Origin: Adenanthera pavonina
Lineage: Eukaryota > Streptophyta > Magnoliopsida > Fabales > Fabaceae
NCBI GenBank assembly: GCA_026686845.1
Contig: JAIVEN010000013.1
Span: 9,630,001 to 9,694,000 of the forward strand
Length of the DNA stretch: 64,000 nucleotides
Reading direction: 5' to 3'
Shown: positions 38,686 through 50,617 of the stretch, one piece after another
Layout: every line of letters begins with the position of its first letter
Position numbering within the stretch: the stretch's first letter is position 1
Made by a program: the position numbers and the translations under genes
The notes under the pieces: generated by a model
The model's input: only the letters and a program-made list of their open reading frames with translations
What the model was told of the DNA's origin: nothing
The model's database searches: none

Positions 38686-38860
38686 GCTTCTATATTACAC
38701 AAATGAGAGAATATTTCCCATTACTTAGAAGCCATGCAGAAGAAAAAGCAAACTAATAAAAGAAAGCCCTTTGCTTCTACGTTACAAAAATGAGAGAATA
38801 TTTCCCATTACTCAGAAGCCATGCAGAAGAAAAACCAAACTGATAAAAGAAAGCCCTCTT
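38686..38860 (+). repeat. Tandem duplication, two ~87-bp units
   Basis: GCTTCTATATTAC at 38686 and GCTTCTACGTTAC at 38773 begin two near-identical units (GAGAGAATATTTCCCATTAC, then AAGCCATGCAGAAG), period 87. No coding function is seen. Confidence 0.8.
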
Positions 38861-40404
38861 TTACATCTTATTTTTATATACATATAAATATACAAAGAAA
38901 TATGCATATTTATATTTGGCCACATGCAAGGAAGTTTGAAGCTTCAAATATAAAGGGTATATAGCTTTGGGAGGAAGAGAGATTTCCATGAATGGGTCTA
39001 CCAAATGGAAGGGCTTAGCTTCGATGCTAAGCTTTTACTATCTCATTTTTATATACATATAAATATATAAATAAATGCATATATTAACTATTACAACCGT
39101 TCATTAACTAAACAAAAGGCTCATCCCCAAAAAAAATGGCAAAAGTCAATTCAATCCTTCAAAGAAAGATATAAAGAAGATAAATTACACTTGCTCTAAG
39201 CTCCGGATTTTTCCATAGCATGCTTTTGACAAGCCCTCGACTGAAAGAAGAGACATGTATTATTCACTGGATACACAAATCAATGATGACAATAGCATAA
39301 GAAGGAAAAAAAGATACATAACACCAAAAACATTAAGAATGAGGAGTCAAGACCAAGAATCTAGGTCTGGAGGTAAACTGAGAGCTAAAAAAAATAGGAT
39401 TACTTACTGCTAAACTAGAATAATCACAATGAAATATATCTTGTTAGTGAATGGTAATAAGGTTTGAGTACAATTAAAGCTGTTGAACAGTCAACAGTCT
39501 TTGAATGACGTAACTCTTAACAAAGATCACTAATGTAGTGCACTTGAATTTCAAATTCCTCAACAATTTGAAAGCCTGTCAATTAGAGGGAAGGGATAAA
39601 ATCTAATAGAAGGCCTTATAAAGAAATAATGCATAGAAGGGTGATTCTAAATTTTATTAATAACATTTTGTGGTCACATAAAGCAAGCATTAAACTTCTG
39701 TAAATATAGGCCCTAACACCATTGTAAAATGAGAGAAGCAAGACAATCAAACATTTCTAAGGAACTTAAGATTCTTGAGAAAAAGAGAACTCACAAATCA
39801 CAAAAATACATGGTTGCCAGAGGAGCCACAATTGACTTGTTTATTTTGTTAATTAAAGCATGCATATCCTGTTTAAAAAAAGACAACTAACTATATTAAA
39901 ATGTAAATTGCTTAAAACAATATACCCTAATTCCAAAGTTCTTCTACAATATAATTTCCAATCCTATTTTGGTATTTCAAAAGAATTTAAGGGCCCGTTT
40001 GTTTAAGCTTAAAAAATAAGTCATTTTGAGATTATCTAAAAAAGTGATTAATTATTTAGAGATTTTATGAAAATCAAAAGTTATTTTATGTTTGGGTTAC
40101 AACCATAAAAATCACTTTTTACTATAAAAGTGATTTTTTCTTTGTTTGGATATGGTCATATAAAAGCACTTTTTTTTGTTAAGAAATTACAATAAAGGGC
40201 ATATAAAAGCACTTTTTTATAAACATGTTTGGATAAAAAAGTACTTTTTGTACATATTAAAAATTTTGAAAATATAATTCAAATTTATGTGAAAAAATGA
40301 TTTCATGGAGAATATTTTTGTCCAACAATAATGCTTACTAAACATTAAAGTCAAATAAAATGTCAAGGTTTTTCCAAAATTGAATACACGGGATAAACAA
40401 AAAA

Positions 40405-40490
40405 CTAGCGACACATTCGTCTTGGCAATTGGTCTCTAATGGCATTTCTTCTTTCTTCCATGTATCTAACATCTACTTGTGTAGGATTTT
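40405..40490 (-). pseudogene. C-terminal end of the Harbinger transposase, cut off by the copia insertion
   Basis: Minus-strand reading from the copia target site continues exactly in the frame that runs out at 52277: after the residues DEWQN, encoded on the far side, come PTQVDVRYMEERRNAIRDQL and a stop at 40405. RNAIRDQL-type endings are usual in plant PIF/Harbinger transposases. The two parts are now 11.8 kb apart. Confidence 0.8.
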
Positions 40491-42150
40491 TGTTGAATCA
40501 AGTGTCTTGATGATTCTAAACCAACTTTCTAGAGCTTGGAGAGAAGATATCAAAGGTGCACAAATGATCTTAAGTGGAGAAATTCAAGAAAAACTAGCAC
40601 AATAATAGATGTAGAATCAACAGCCATGTTTAAATTGAGTAAAAGACTTTGAATTGGCAAAAAGACATTTTAAAACTATGATTTTATGTTAATCCATGGA
40701 ATATTTGAAAAACACCCACTAACAAACGAAGTTTAAAACGTTTATACTGATATGCTGTTTTGAAAATTCGAACTTTGGCTTTGGAAATTCAAATTTCATA
40801 TTAAAAATGAACAAGTCTGAAAAGAGCCTTCTCTGACAGACGAACTTTGACTGCAAAAATTCAAATTTTGAATCTTATCTGAAAAAAGCCCTCTCTGATA
40901 GACGAACTTTGACTTTTGAAAATTCAAATTTCAGACAAAATACAACTTATGAAAAATGAAAAATTCGTTTGAAGATATGTCAAAGTTCATATGAAAACTG
41001 AGTTTGGAAAGAGCATCAAAATGGCTCACTGACAAACGAACTTTGAACATGAAAATTTGAATTTCAGAAACAAAGCTTGTGAGTCTGTTATGATGATATG
41101 TTGACATAGGAATGATAGTATTCAGAAATTCAAACTTTGAAGTAAGTCTAAAAAGAGGCCTCTCTGACAGACGAACTTTGCATTTTGAAAATTTGAACTT
41201 CGAATAGATGAACTATTGTGCCTTATTGAACTGCCTACTGACAGACAAATTTTTAGGTATCAAAATTTGAAATTCGAAGGCACTGTAATAAAATGGAACA
41301 ACTGTTCATACTTTCCAAAAGAACCTTAAACTTGAAAATTCGTATGTTCCAACATAGAAAAATTTTTCAAAGATCAAAATTCGAACTTTGCTTCATGACA
41401 GATGAACTTCGAATGTTCAACGTTAAAGTCTTTAGCCTTTGGTCTCTACGAAATTCATCTGTTGACTAACCAAAATTCAAACTTTGGATGTTAGAAGCAT
41501 TAAATGCGGTTTGTGAACGGATAGTTTTTCAAAGTAACCATTCGGTAACTTCTCCAATGGATAGATTTTGTCTCTAACATATAGTTAAAACCTAAATCTA
41601 TAAATATAACATCATTTGAAGTTGTGGGTAACGATTTTAACATTGTATATACTAAAACTTTGCTAAATCATTAACTCAAAGTCTCTTACTCTCACATATT
41701 TCATTCTTTGTACTCTAACTTTCACATACACTCTGATTAAGAGAGTTTATCTATTGTAAACAGTCTTATCTTCATCTGGAATAAAGATTTTCTTGTGAGG
41801 GGATATCACAAGAGATTGGGGAAGCACTTTGCTATAGTACAAAGAGAGAAAGTGTGAGCTCTGAAAATAGAGTATCATAGCTATACTATGACATTTATAA
41901 GAAGCCCACTGAATTCTTGCAAAATAGTGGAAAATCTCAAGTGGTGGCTAGAGGACTGGACGTAGGTCAAGATTGAGAGACCGGACCAGGATAAACATCT
42001 GTGTCTTCCCTTCTCTATTACTACTTTTACTTGTTATTCACTTATACTTTGTTTTACTATCACCTTTGCTTTCTTCACTTTATTGACATTTTGCAGAAAA
42101 TTTTAATCTTCCTAATTCACTCCCCTCTTGAGAAGCCAGCATATTTAACA
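40491..42150 (+). repeat. 5' LTR of the SIRE-type copia element
   Basis: TGTTGAATCAAG at the left, ATTTAACA at the right, 1,660 bp. Between about 40720 and 41480 it contains roughly ten degenerate repeats combining CTGACAGACGAACTTTG with AAAATTCGAATTTC. A TATA box lies at 41599. Confidence 0.95.
41599..41606 (+). promoter_or_regulatory. LTR TATA box (TATAAATA)
   Basis: TATAAATA in the context AATCTATAAATATAAC is conserved in the 3' LTR (51725) and at 13236. It probably drives the genomic RNA. Confidence 0.7.
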
Positions 42151-42152
42151 AG

Positions 42153-42164
42153 TGGTATCAGAGC
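42153..42164 (+). promoter_or_regulatory. Primer binding site (tRNA-iMet)
   Basis: TGGTATCAGAGC lies two bases after the 5' LTR and is complementary to the 3' end of initiator Met-tRNA. Confidence 0.95.
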
Positions 42165-42205
42165 CCGGATTCCCAAACAAAGGATTTAACCATCCGGGAA
42201 GAATA

Positions 42206-44004
42206 ATGGCTGGCTTTGGAGAAAGTATACTACCAGAAGGAAATAATACAAATAAACCACCAAGTTTCTATGGAGAGCACTACGGATACTGCAAGATGAG
42301 AATGAAAATCTTCTCCAATCAATTGATCTAGACATATGGTCTGTCATCCAGAAGGAAGATTTTGTCCCAATGACATTGCAAGATGATGGGAAGTATAGAG
42401 AGAAGCCAGAGGTCGAATGGAAAGAGGAAGATAGGAGAAGAGTCTTGCTGAACTTCAAAGCAAAACACTGCCTGGTCAGTGCATTGAATCAAGATGAATT
42501 CTACAGGTTCTCACATTGCTCTACAGCCAAGGATATGTGGAACACCCTTGAAATCGCTCATGAAGGAACCACTAGAGTTAGAGAAAACAAATTGAACTCC
42601 TGCATAGGAGAATATGAGAGCTTCAGAATGGCTGAAGGAGAGAGTGTCAAAGAACTGCAAAAGAGATTCACCCTCATTGTGAATCAATTGAAAAGTCTTG
42701 GCAAGGAGTACACTCAGACAGAAAATGTCAAAAAGATTCTCAGAACTCTTCCTCTGGAATGGTAACCCAAAGTAACAGCAATAGAGGAAGCCAGAGGAGA
42801 ATCAATGGCATTTGTCACAGCCCTCTTCGGTAGCCTCAAAGAATATGAAGGAAAGATGAAGGCTCTCAATGAGGCAGGATAAGACAGAAAGAAGAAGGGT
42901 CTTGCTCTAAAAGTTAGTGAAGAGAAAGAAAAAGATTCTGATGATGGAGATGAGCTAGATGAAGAAACTCTGGCTATGATGGTCAAAAAATTTGGAAGAT
43001 TTTACAACAAGAAAAGAAACAAGAAATTCTTCAAGAAAGGAGCAGCTGGAGATAGTAAGAGAGAAGGAAAAGAACCTGTCACTTGCTACGAGTGCAAGAA
43101 GCAAGGATATATCAAATGGGATTGTCCACAATTTCTCAAGAAGCAAGAGAAAGAAAAGAAAGCTGAAGACAAAGGCAAGAAGAAAAGAACGTACATCTCA
43201 TCAATCTGGGGAAACAGCTTAGATGAAGAAGAAGATGATAAAGATAAGATTGCCAACATCTGTCTGATGGCACTTGCATATGAAGAAGTTGAAATTCCAT
43301 CCAATAGTGATCAGGAAGATGAGGTATATGAATCTGAACCTTCCTATTCTGAATTACTGGATGCATTTCATGAATTGCATGATGAGTTCATTAAGACTGC
43401 CAAAGAACTCAAGCAAGCTAAGAGAAAGATTAACAAGTTAGAATCTCAGCATAACATCTCTGAAACTACTTATCTGTATATTGCTGAATCTGCTTGATGT
43501 AAATCATGCATTGAATTAAAGCAAACCAATGACTATCTGGTGAAAAGCATGTCTAGACTGACTAAAGGAAAAGATATGTTATTTGCTTTAATGGGAAGTC
43601 AGAGAATAACACAGGGAAAGGCTGGACTTGGCTATGACCCTTGTACTGTAAAAGAAAAGATTAGGAAGAAAAATCAAACTGTGTATATGAAACATTTTGT
43701 GCATGCTAGTGGTAGTAAAAAGAAAGATCATATTTCACGACATATTGAATCCTATGATCAACCAAAGCATGTAAAACAAAAATATTATTTGTATTGCTTT
43801 CTTCCTGCATCTCAATCCAGCAGTCCCTTTACCACCTGTCACTTCTGTAACAAGATGGGACATATTTCCAGTTCATGTATATTAAAGAAAAATGAACTTG
43901 ACAGGAAGGTTAAATGGATTGCCAAAGATACATCAGTATCTAGGGAAAATACTACTAACAGAAAAAGACCCAAACAAATTTGGGTACCTAAAAAGAAAAT
44001 ATGA
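42206..44004 (+). pseudogene. copia gag polyprotein (two zinc knuckles)
   Basis: The ATG at 42206 starts MAGFGESILPEGN and PPSFYGEHYGY. A one-base frameshift near 42313 moves to the frame used up to 44004. The UBN2/gag-polypeptide region runs to about 42870 (STAKDMWNTLEIAHEG, ESVKELQKRF). Stops occur at 42763 (before PKVTAIEEA, where relatives have Q) and near 42880. A first knuckle at about 43084 reads C-YE-C-KKQG-Y, so its His is Tyr. An acidic stretch and a coiled coil follow (FIKTAKELKQAKRKINKLES). A second knuckle, CHFCNKMGHISSSC, is intact near 43838. The protein would form virus-like particles. Confidence 0.85.
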
Positions 44005-44036
44005 ACTTTTTCTTGTAAGTTTGTCTTAAAGCTAGA

Positions 44037-47000
44037 AAGAGCAATAAATGGTATATGGACAATACCTGCTCAAGTCATATGACTAGTGATAAGGAGAAGT
44101 TCATCACTCTTAGACACAAGAAAGAAGGAAAGGTAACCTTTGGAGGTGATCAATATGGCAGAATAGTTGGCATTGGCATTGTGAGCAAGAATCCTGAAAC
44201 ATCCATTGAAGAGGTGTTGTTTGTAATTGGCCTAAACCACAATCTGCTTAGTATGAGTCAGACGTGTGACAAAGGAAACTGGGTACTGTTTGACTCAAAG
44301 TTCTACCTGGTCATTCGAAAAAGTGATCATGAAGTAATCCTCAAGGCTCAAAGGGATGGTAACTGTTATACTATTGATCTTGATGAATTTCCTTCCTTAG
44401 ATTTTGTCTGTTTGATTAGTCAGGATAATGATAGCTGGTTGTGACATAGAAGGTTAGCACATGTTAACATGAATCAACTATCAAAACTGGTTAAAAATGA
44501 GTTAGTCACTGGCCTACAAAAAATTTCTTTTGAAAAAGACAAAGAATGTGATGCATGCTTAAGAGGAAAACAAACTAAATCATCATTTAAATCTAAAAAC
44601 GTAATCACCATATCTAGACCTCAACAACTATTACATATGGATCTGATAGGACCATCTAGAGTTAAGAGCATTGGTGGAAATCTGTATGTTCTTGTAATTG
44701 TGGATGATTACTTTAGATTTACCTGGACATTATTTCTTTCTTCTAAAAGTGATACGTTTGATGTATTTGTAACCTTAACTAAGAAAGTGTAAAACAAGAA
44801 AAGTATTTCTATTATGTCTATCAGGTCTGATCATGGAGGAGAGTTTGAAAATTCATACTTCCTGGAGTATTGTGATGAGCATGGAATTGATCACAACTTC
44901 TCAGCTCCAAGAACTCCTCAACAAAATGGAGTGATGGAAAGGAATAACAGAACAATTGGAGAGATAGCAAGAGTAATGCTGAATGAAAATGAACTCTCTC
45001 AAGTATTTTGGGCTGATGCAGTAATCACAGCAAGTTACATCATAAACAGAGCCTACATCATACCAATTCTTGGGAAGACTCCTTATGAGCTGTACAAAGG
45101 AAGAAAACCAAACCTCTCACATCTACATGTATTCGGCTGTAAGTGCTTCATCCACAATAATGGAAAGGAAAATTTTGGTAAGTTTGATGTCAAATCTGAT
45201 GAAGGTGTATTTCTGGGCTACTCTAGTAGGAGTAAAGCATATAGAGTTTTTAATAAAAAGTTTAAATTAGTAGAAGAATCTGTGCATGTAGTGTTTATTG
45301 AAAATGAAACTATTTCTAAGCATGTCACTGATAAAGATGATCTTATTTCTGAAGAAGATAAAATTGAACCTCTAAAAATATCTGAATCTATTAATATAGA
45401 GGAAGATATTCAGGAGAAAGATTTTGAGGATGAGAATAATGAAGAAATACCTCAAGAACTCCCTAGAGCTTGGAGATATCAAAGGAATCATCCAGTTGAT
45501 CAAGTAATTAGGGATGTTCAAGAAAAAGTTAAAACCAGAAAATAATTAAGAGATCAGATGATAAACTGTGCTTTCATTCTCAAATTGAACCTAAATGTAC
45601 TGAAAAAGCCTTAACTGATGAATACTGGATTTTAGCTATGCAAGATGAAGTGAATCAATTTGAAAGAAATCAGGTTTGAGATTTAGTGCCTAGACCCAAA
45701 AATCATCCTATCATTAGCACTAAATGGGTTTTTAGAAATAAACTTGATGAATATGGATTAATAATTAGAAATATAGCTAGACTGGTTGTTAAATGATATA
45801 ATCAAGAAGAAGGTATTGATTTTAAAGAAACCTTTGCTCCAGTGGCTAGATTAGAAGCAATTAGAATTCTATTAGCATATGCATGCATAAAGAATATAAT
45901 GCTATATCAAATGGATGTAAAGAGTGTTTTTCTTAATGGATATATCATGGAAGAAGTTTATGTAGACCAACCTCTAGGCTTTGAGGACTCTACAAAACCA
46001 AACCATGTTTATAAACTGAAGAAAGCCCTTTACGATTTAAAGCAAGCCCCTAGAGCATGGTATAAAAGGTTAAATAATTTTCTAACTGAAAAGGGGTTTA
46101 ACAGAGGAAAAGTAGATACTACTTTGTTCACTAAGAAAGAAAATAAATATTTACTTATTGTTAAAATTTATGTTGATGATATTATATTTGGTGCTACAAA
46201 CAAATCTCTGTGCAAGAATTTCTCTAAGCTAATGCAAGGTGAGTTCGAAATGTCAATGATGGGTGAGCTTAACTTCTTCCTTGGACTGTAAATTAAGCAA
46301 TGTGATAATGGTATCTTCCTCAACCAATCAAAGTATATGAAAAAGCTACTGAAAAAGTTTGGCTTAGAAAAGGCTAAGCTAGTGGGAACTCCAATGGCTA
46401 CTGCAACTAAGCTTGACATGGATGAAGGAGGAAAAATCTTTGACAGAACCCAGTATAGAAGAATGATTGGATCTCTGCTATACCTAACTGCCAATAGACC
46501 TGATATCATGTTCAGTGTCTGTATGTGTGCAAGGTTCCAATCATGTCTCAAAGAAACTCATGCAACTACTGTGAAGTGTATCTTCAGATATCTTATTGGA
46601 ACATCACAGATGGGTCTTTGGTATCCAAAGGGCAATGGAGAAGATCTCAAAGGATACACTAATGCTAACTTTGCAGGATCCAAAACTGATAGAAAAAGCA
46701 CAAGTGGAACATGTCAGTTTCTTGGAGGATCCTTGGTCTCATGGTTTAGCAAGAAACAAAACAGTATGGCCTTATCCACAGCAGAAGCTGAATATGTTGC
46801 TACTGAAAGCTGTTGTGCCTAAGTCATATGAATAAAACAGTAGCTTGAAGATCTTGAGATTGAGATGAAGGAAATACCAATAATTTATGACAACCAAAGT
46901 GCTATTAACATCATAAAGAATTCTGTCATGCATTCAAGGACAAAGCATATTGAAGTTAGGCACCACTTCATAAGGGATCATGTTCAGAAAGGAGAAATCA

Positions 47001-47119
47001 GATTAAAATACATCCTTACAGAAGATCAAGTTGCTAACATTTTGACAAAGCCTCTTTCAGAAGATAGGCATTGCAAAATCAGAAGAGAATTGGGTATGGT
47101 AAATCCCAATGAACTGTAA
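44037..47119 (+). pseudogene. copia pol: protease, integrase, reverse transcriptase, RNase H
   Basis: Pol lies in a different frame from gag. The protease motif at about 44050 reads WYMDNTCSSHMT, where relatives have D-S-G-C-S, so the catalytic triad is altered. The pre-integrase region (RRLAHVN) follows a stop at 44442 replacing Trp. The integrase core has HMDLIGPSR, RSDHGGEFEN and GVMERNNRT (Asp, Asp, Glu). After a frame change between 45545 and 45842 comes the reverse transcriptase (QMDVKSVFLNG, KALYDLKQAPRAWY, IYVDDIIFGAT). RNase H follows (GYTNANFAGSKTDRKST; the usual D-A-D is N-A-N) with ALSTAEAEY and HIEVRHHFIRD. At least five stops break the ORF. Confidence 0.9.
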
Positions 47120-48071
47120 GTAAATCCTTGTGCAAATCTATTTTAGAATTTCTGACATTGATTTAATTCTAACTTTAGTATCGAAGAAAGTGTAATTTAA
47201 GTTGTAGGTGCTCCTCATAAGTTTCAATGGCAATAAATCTGAAAAATGGAGCACACTAGAATGGAACAGTCAAAAGGTGAAAAAGAAAGCAAGAAATCTG
47301 AGTTTCTGGATCCATTCTGTAAGTTTATAAGGTTAAAATTTGCATTTCAGATGTGTATTAGACGAATTTCCTTAATAAATTATGTTTTTGAATAAGTCAG
47401 CATGCTTAACATTCGAATTTAGATGCCCATCAGATGAACTTCAGCTTGCTTTACATTGTAACAGTTCTCGATGGTCCTTTGAAATTCTTCTGTTGGTCTA
47501 TGAAAATTCAAATTTTCAAAAATAAAGTCCCAATATTATCTTTGTCCAACATGAAGATTGTACAAATTTCCATTTCTCAAAATATGCATGTTGGAAACTC
47601 TTTACAAAATGTTGAAATTCGAATTTCTGATTCAAAATTCGTCTTTTAAAACATGCTCACATTATTGAATCTCTGAAAGATGAATTGTCATAATTAAAAT
47701 TAGTCTGTTGTTTGTTGTATTGATAATTGCTTGCTGCCTGTTCTTTGAAATTCAAACTTTGTTGAAACAAAGTTCATCTGTTCATCTTTTGCTGTTTGAA
47801 CCAAGCCTTTGTCAAACAAACTTCCAGGAAAAAAATTCATCTGACAGTAAGCCTTGTTGAATGGATTAACTTGTAACTGCTCGAAGTTTGAATTTTGACC
47901 CCTCAATATTCGTCTGTCATGCGGTTACACACGTTAAAACCAAATGTCACCCTCTAAACATATGCAACCCTATTCGTCTCTTTCGTGAGTCTATTCAAAT
48001 TCTCTCTTTAATACCCTTTAATTTTGACCGTAAATCTTTATTTTCCACCGATTGAACTTCCTCTCGCACCC
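47120..48071 (+). other. Spacer between copia pol and third ORF, with LTR-like motif repeats
   Basis: This is non-coding. It contains several copies of the LTR repeat theme (CAGATGAACTTCAG, GAAATTCGAATTTCTG, AAATTCGTC, GAAATTCAAACTTTG), so it may derive from LTR sequence. It ends at the TATA-like box ahead of the third ORF. Confidence 0.5.
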
Positions 48072-48078
48072 TATAAAT
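48072..48078 (+). promoter_or_regulatory. Possible internal TATA box before the third copia ORF
   Basis: TATAAAT lies 45 bp upstream of the ATG at 48117 in a pyrimidine-rich context, a spacing suited to a short-leader transcript. The promoter role is inferred. Confidence 0.35.
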
Positions 48079-48116
48079 CCATTTTTTGCATCATTCTGAA
48101 TCATTCATCCACGAAA

Positions 48117-50315
48117 ATGGCAAAAGTGAAAAATCCAGAAGTTGGAAAGGGAGAGTCTTGGCCAAAGAGAACTGTGAAATCCCAATATGCCTCAAAGAAG
48201 AGTGAGAAACCGAAAAGAAAAGGCAAATCCAACAAACCAACCCCCTCCAAAAGGCAGAAAATAACACCAAAGGCTGATTCAAAGAAAGCTGGAGCATCTT
48301 CACCAAAGAAAATAGAGCCTTCAGTTCCTGCTACTCCTGTTGCTGCTGCTATTGCTTCCACATCCTCCTCCAGTACTGAATCTAGAGAATACGAGCTGAC
48401 CACATTGCCATTATGGAGCAATACCCATATTCAAGAGGAGTACATGACCAAGTTTGTGAGGAAGAAGGTAATCAAGCCTCACTGTGTCAATATGGAATAA
48501 TTTTTAATCTCTAACAACTTTGATGCCGAGCTGTAGATGATTAAATATAAGAATTTGTTAGAGATATTGGAGAGGTATGATGATAAGGTAGTCAAGACTT
48601 GGTATGCCTCTTTGAAATATAACAGCAAGAAAAAGAAGTAGAAAGTCAATATGAGATCAAGGACCATCTGGCTAACAGATGAAACCTTTAACGAGGTGTT
48701 AGAAATTCCAGGGCAAGATGGCTTGAAGATTGACATTACTGCTTCTAGGTATATGGATGAGGTAGAGACTGCTGATGAAGAAGGTGGCCCTTTCTTAAAC
48801 TACAAGGAGAGCACAATCCTGAACACTTTGTTTAGAAGAAAGGAGAACAGGCCACCCATAAGCTTGCTCAAGCCCATTGACCTCAGTGCTCAAGCGAGAA
48901 TCATACACTACATTGTGTCAAGGATTATCTTTAACAAAAGAAGCAGCTTCAATTTGATTACAAGGGCAGAGGCACATGTGATGGCAGCAATCATGCGTAG
49001 GAAGCTTATCAACATGGGACATATCATTCTCCAACACATGATCAAGGCTAGGGATCAGAGGAAAGACTCCACACTTCCTTATGCAGCACTTATCTCTAAG
49101 ATCCTTCAGTATGCCATAATTCAACATCTTGAGAAAGGGAAAAGGAAGCCTACTGAGATCTTCAAGGAAGAAGAGCTGCAAAGGATGGGGATAGAGAGGA
49201 AAGATGGAAGATGGATTGGGAAGGGAACAGGAAAATTGAAGATCTCTTCTTTGATGAAGATGCCTCCCTGCAGCAAGAAGGTACCTCTGAGGCTCCTCCA
49301 AGACCTACACCTCAGCCTTCTCAACCTGTCCCATCATAATCTCAGCCTCCTCAGGCTCAAATTTCATCTACTCCCTCCTCCTGTGCCAAGCCAACCAAGA
49401 TCACTGAGTTATACGACAGTTTGTCTACACTGATACTCAACATCAGGGATGAGCTAAATGTCAAGTTTGCTCATTTGTAAGATCAGATCCACCAGTTGGC
49501 CAAGAACATGAAAGTGGTTTCTGATGCAATAAAGACATAAGGAGTGCAATTCCTACCATATCAGCTCCACCTCAGCTAGGATTCTTTGAGCCTGTTATGT
49601 CTCCAACTCCTGAGCCTCCAAGTCCATTTGTGCTAGCCTCTCCTGATCCTGATGTTGCTGTACATGACACTGAGGCTGCTGGCACATTGAGCATACCACA
49701 GGTCTCCAGTAATAAGGTAAGTCCTGGTCCTCCCTTGAACTATGGCATGGAGAAAGAAGGTCCTCAGGAACCAAACTCCTATGAGCCTATTCCAAAATAT
49801 GCTCAGGATTCAATCCTTTTACATTAAGAATCTGAGCAAGTTAAGAGACTAGTGGCAGCAATCACTACTTAACCATTCATGCACTGAATGAAGAAAGGAG
49901 CATTGTGCCTTATGTTGATCTAGAAGCCATTGCACACAATGCTCTCTTGCAAGCTCAAAGACAACGGCTTGAAGAAATGTTTCGTCCTCCTGCTTCATCA
50001 CCTGTTTCTTCTTATGGTTTCTCGGAGGCACGAAGGGCTCAGTTGGCTATTACAAGGCAAGAAATTCATGAACTTATTGAAATCTCTAATAATGAGGACA
50101 CAAGTTCTGAAGTTTCTGAGTCTTTGCCAAAGCTCAATCCAGAACTGCCTTTTGTCTCTGTGCCTCTTCAAGCTATTCCAGTGTCTCAGATCCCTTCTCC
50201 TGCTGATATTGCACACCTTCCTGATGATGCCAAAAAGGGGGAGAAGATATCCGAGCAAATTGGAAAGTCCTCTGACAAGACTTACAGCAAGAACTCCAAG
50301 TCCAAGAAAAAGTGA
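48117..50315 (+). pseudogene. Extra ORF downstream of pol in the copia element (plant transposon-protein-like domain)
   Basis: It starts at ATG 48117 (MAKVKNPEVGKGESWPKRTV) with a very basic N-terminus and an Ala/Ser-rich linker. The central part (NNFDAEL, LLEILERYDD, TIWLTDETFNEVLEIPGQDG, then ITRAEAHVMAAIMRRKLIN) resembles the 'putative plant transposon protein' domain (PF20167-like) found in extra ORFs of plant LTR elements. A proline-rich region (49280-49780) and a charged C-terminus (EEMFRPPASSPVSS, ending SKSKKK) follow. Stops at 48498 and in 48530-48640, and frame changes near 49225 and 49830, disable it. I see no clear membrane segment, so an envelope role is not supported. Function unknown. 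Confidence 0.65.
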
Positions 50316-50539
50316 TTAGAACTTATGGATGCTTGGTTCTTCTTGTAGTATTTTGTAATGTTGTTTTTCTGTTACTTTGTAATATATTGTAGTGTGGCTT
50401 TTGAATGAAATGAAAAATTCTTTGTTCTGAACTCTATGATTGCTATGTACTATCCTTGTGTTGAAACTTTAAACGAACTAATGAATCTCTTGACTTGATC
50501 CACTGTTTATGATATCTTTTGAATTATAATGCATATGTT

Positions 50540-50548
50540 GAGGGGGAG
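50540..50548 (+). promoter_or_regulatory. Extra upstream purine tract (GAGGGGGAG)
   Basis: It lies 64 bp before the main polypurine tract. A similar AAGGGGGAG is present in the truncated relative at 11805. A role in plus-strand priming is inferred. Confidence 0.4.
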
Positions 50549-50603
50549 CTTGTTACAGCAAACCCAAGTACTAATTCAGTTTGTAAGTTATTTTGTCATC
50601 ATC

Positions 50604-50617
50604 AAAAAGGGGGAGAA
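50604..50617 (+). promoter_or_regulatory. Polypurine tract of the SIRE-type copia element
   Basis: AAAAAGGGGGAGAA directly adjoins the 3' LTR. Confidence 0.9.

Noticed and set aside
42955..43366. Several overlapping minus-strand frames across copia gag
   Set aside because: They are shadows of the plus-strand gag coiled-coil and acidic regions.
48091..49324. Minus-strand frames opposite the third copia ORF
   Set aside because: Antisense shadows of a biased, Lys/Pro-rich plus-strand ORF.
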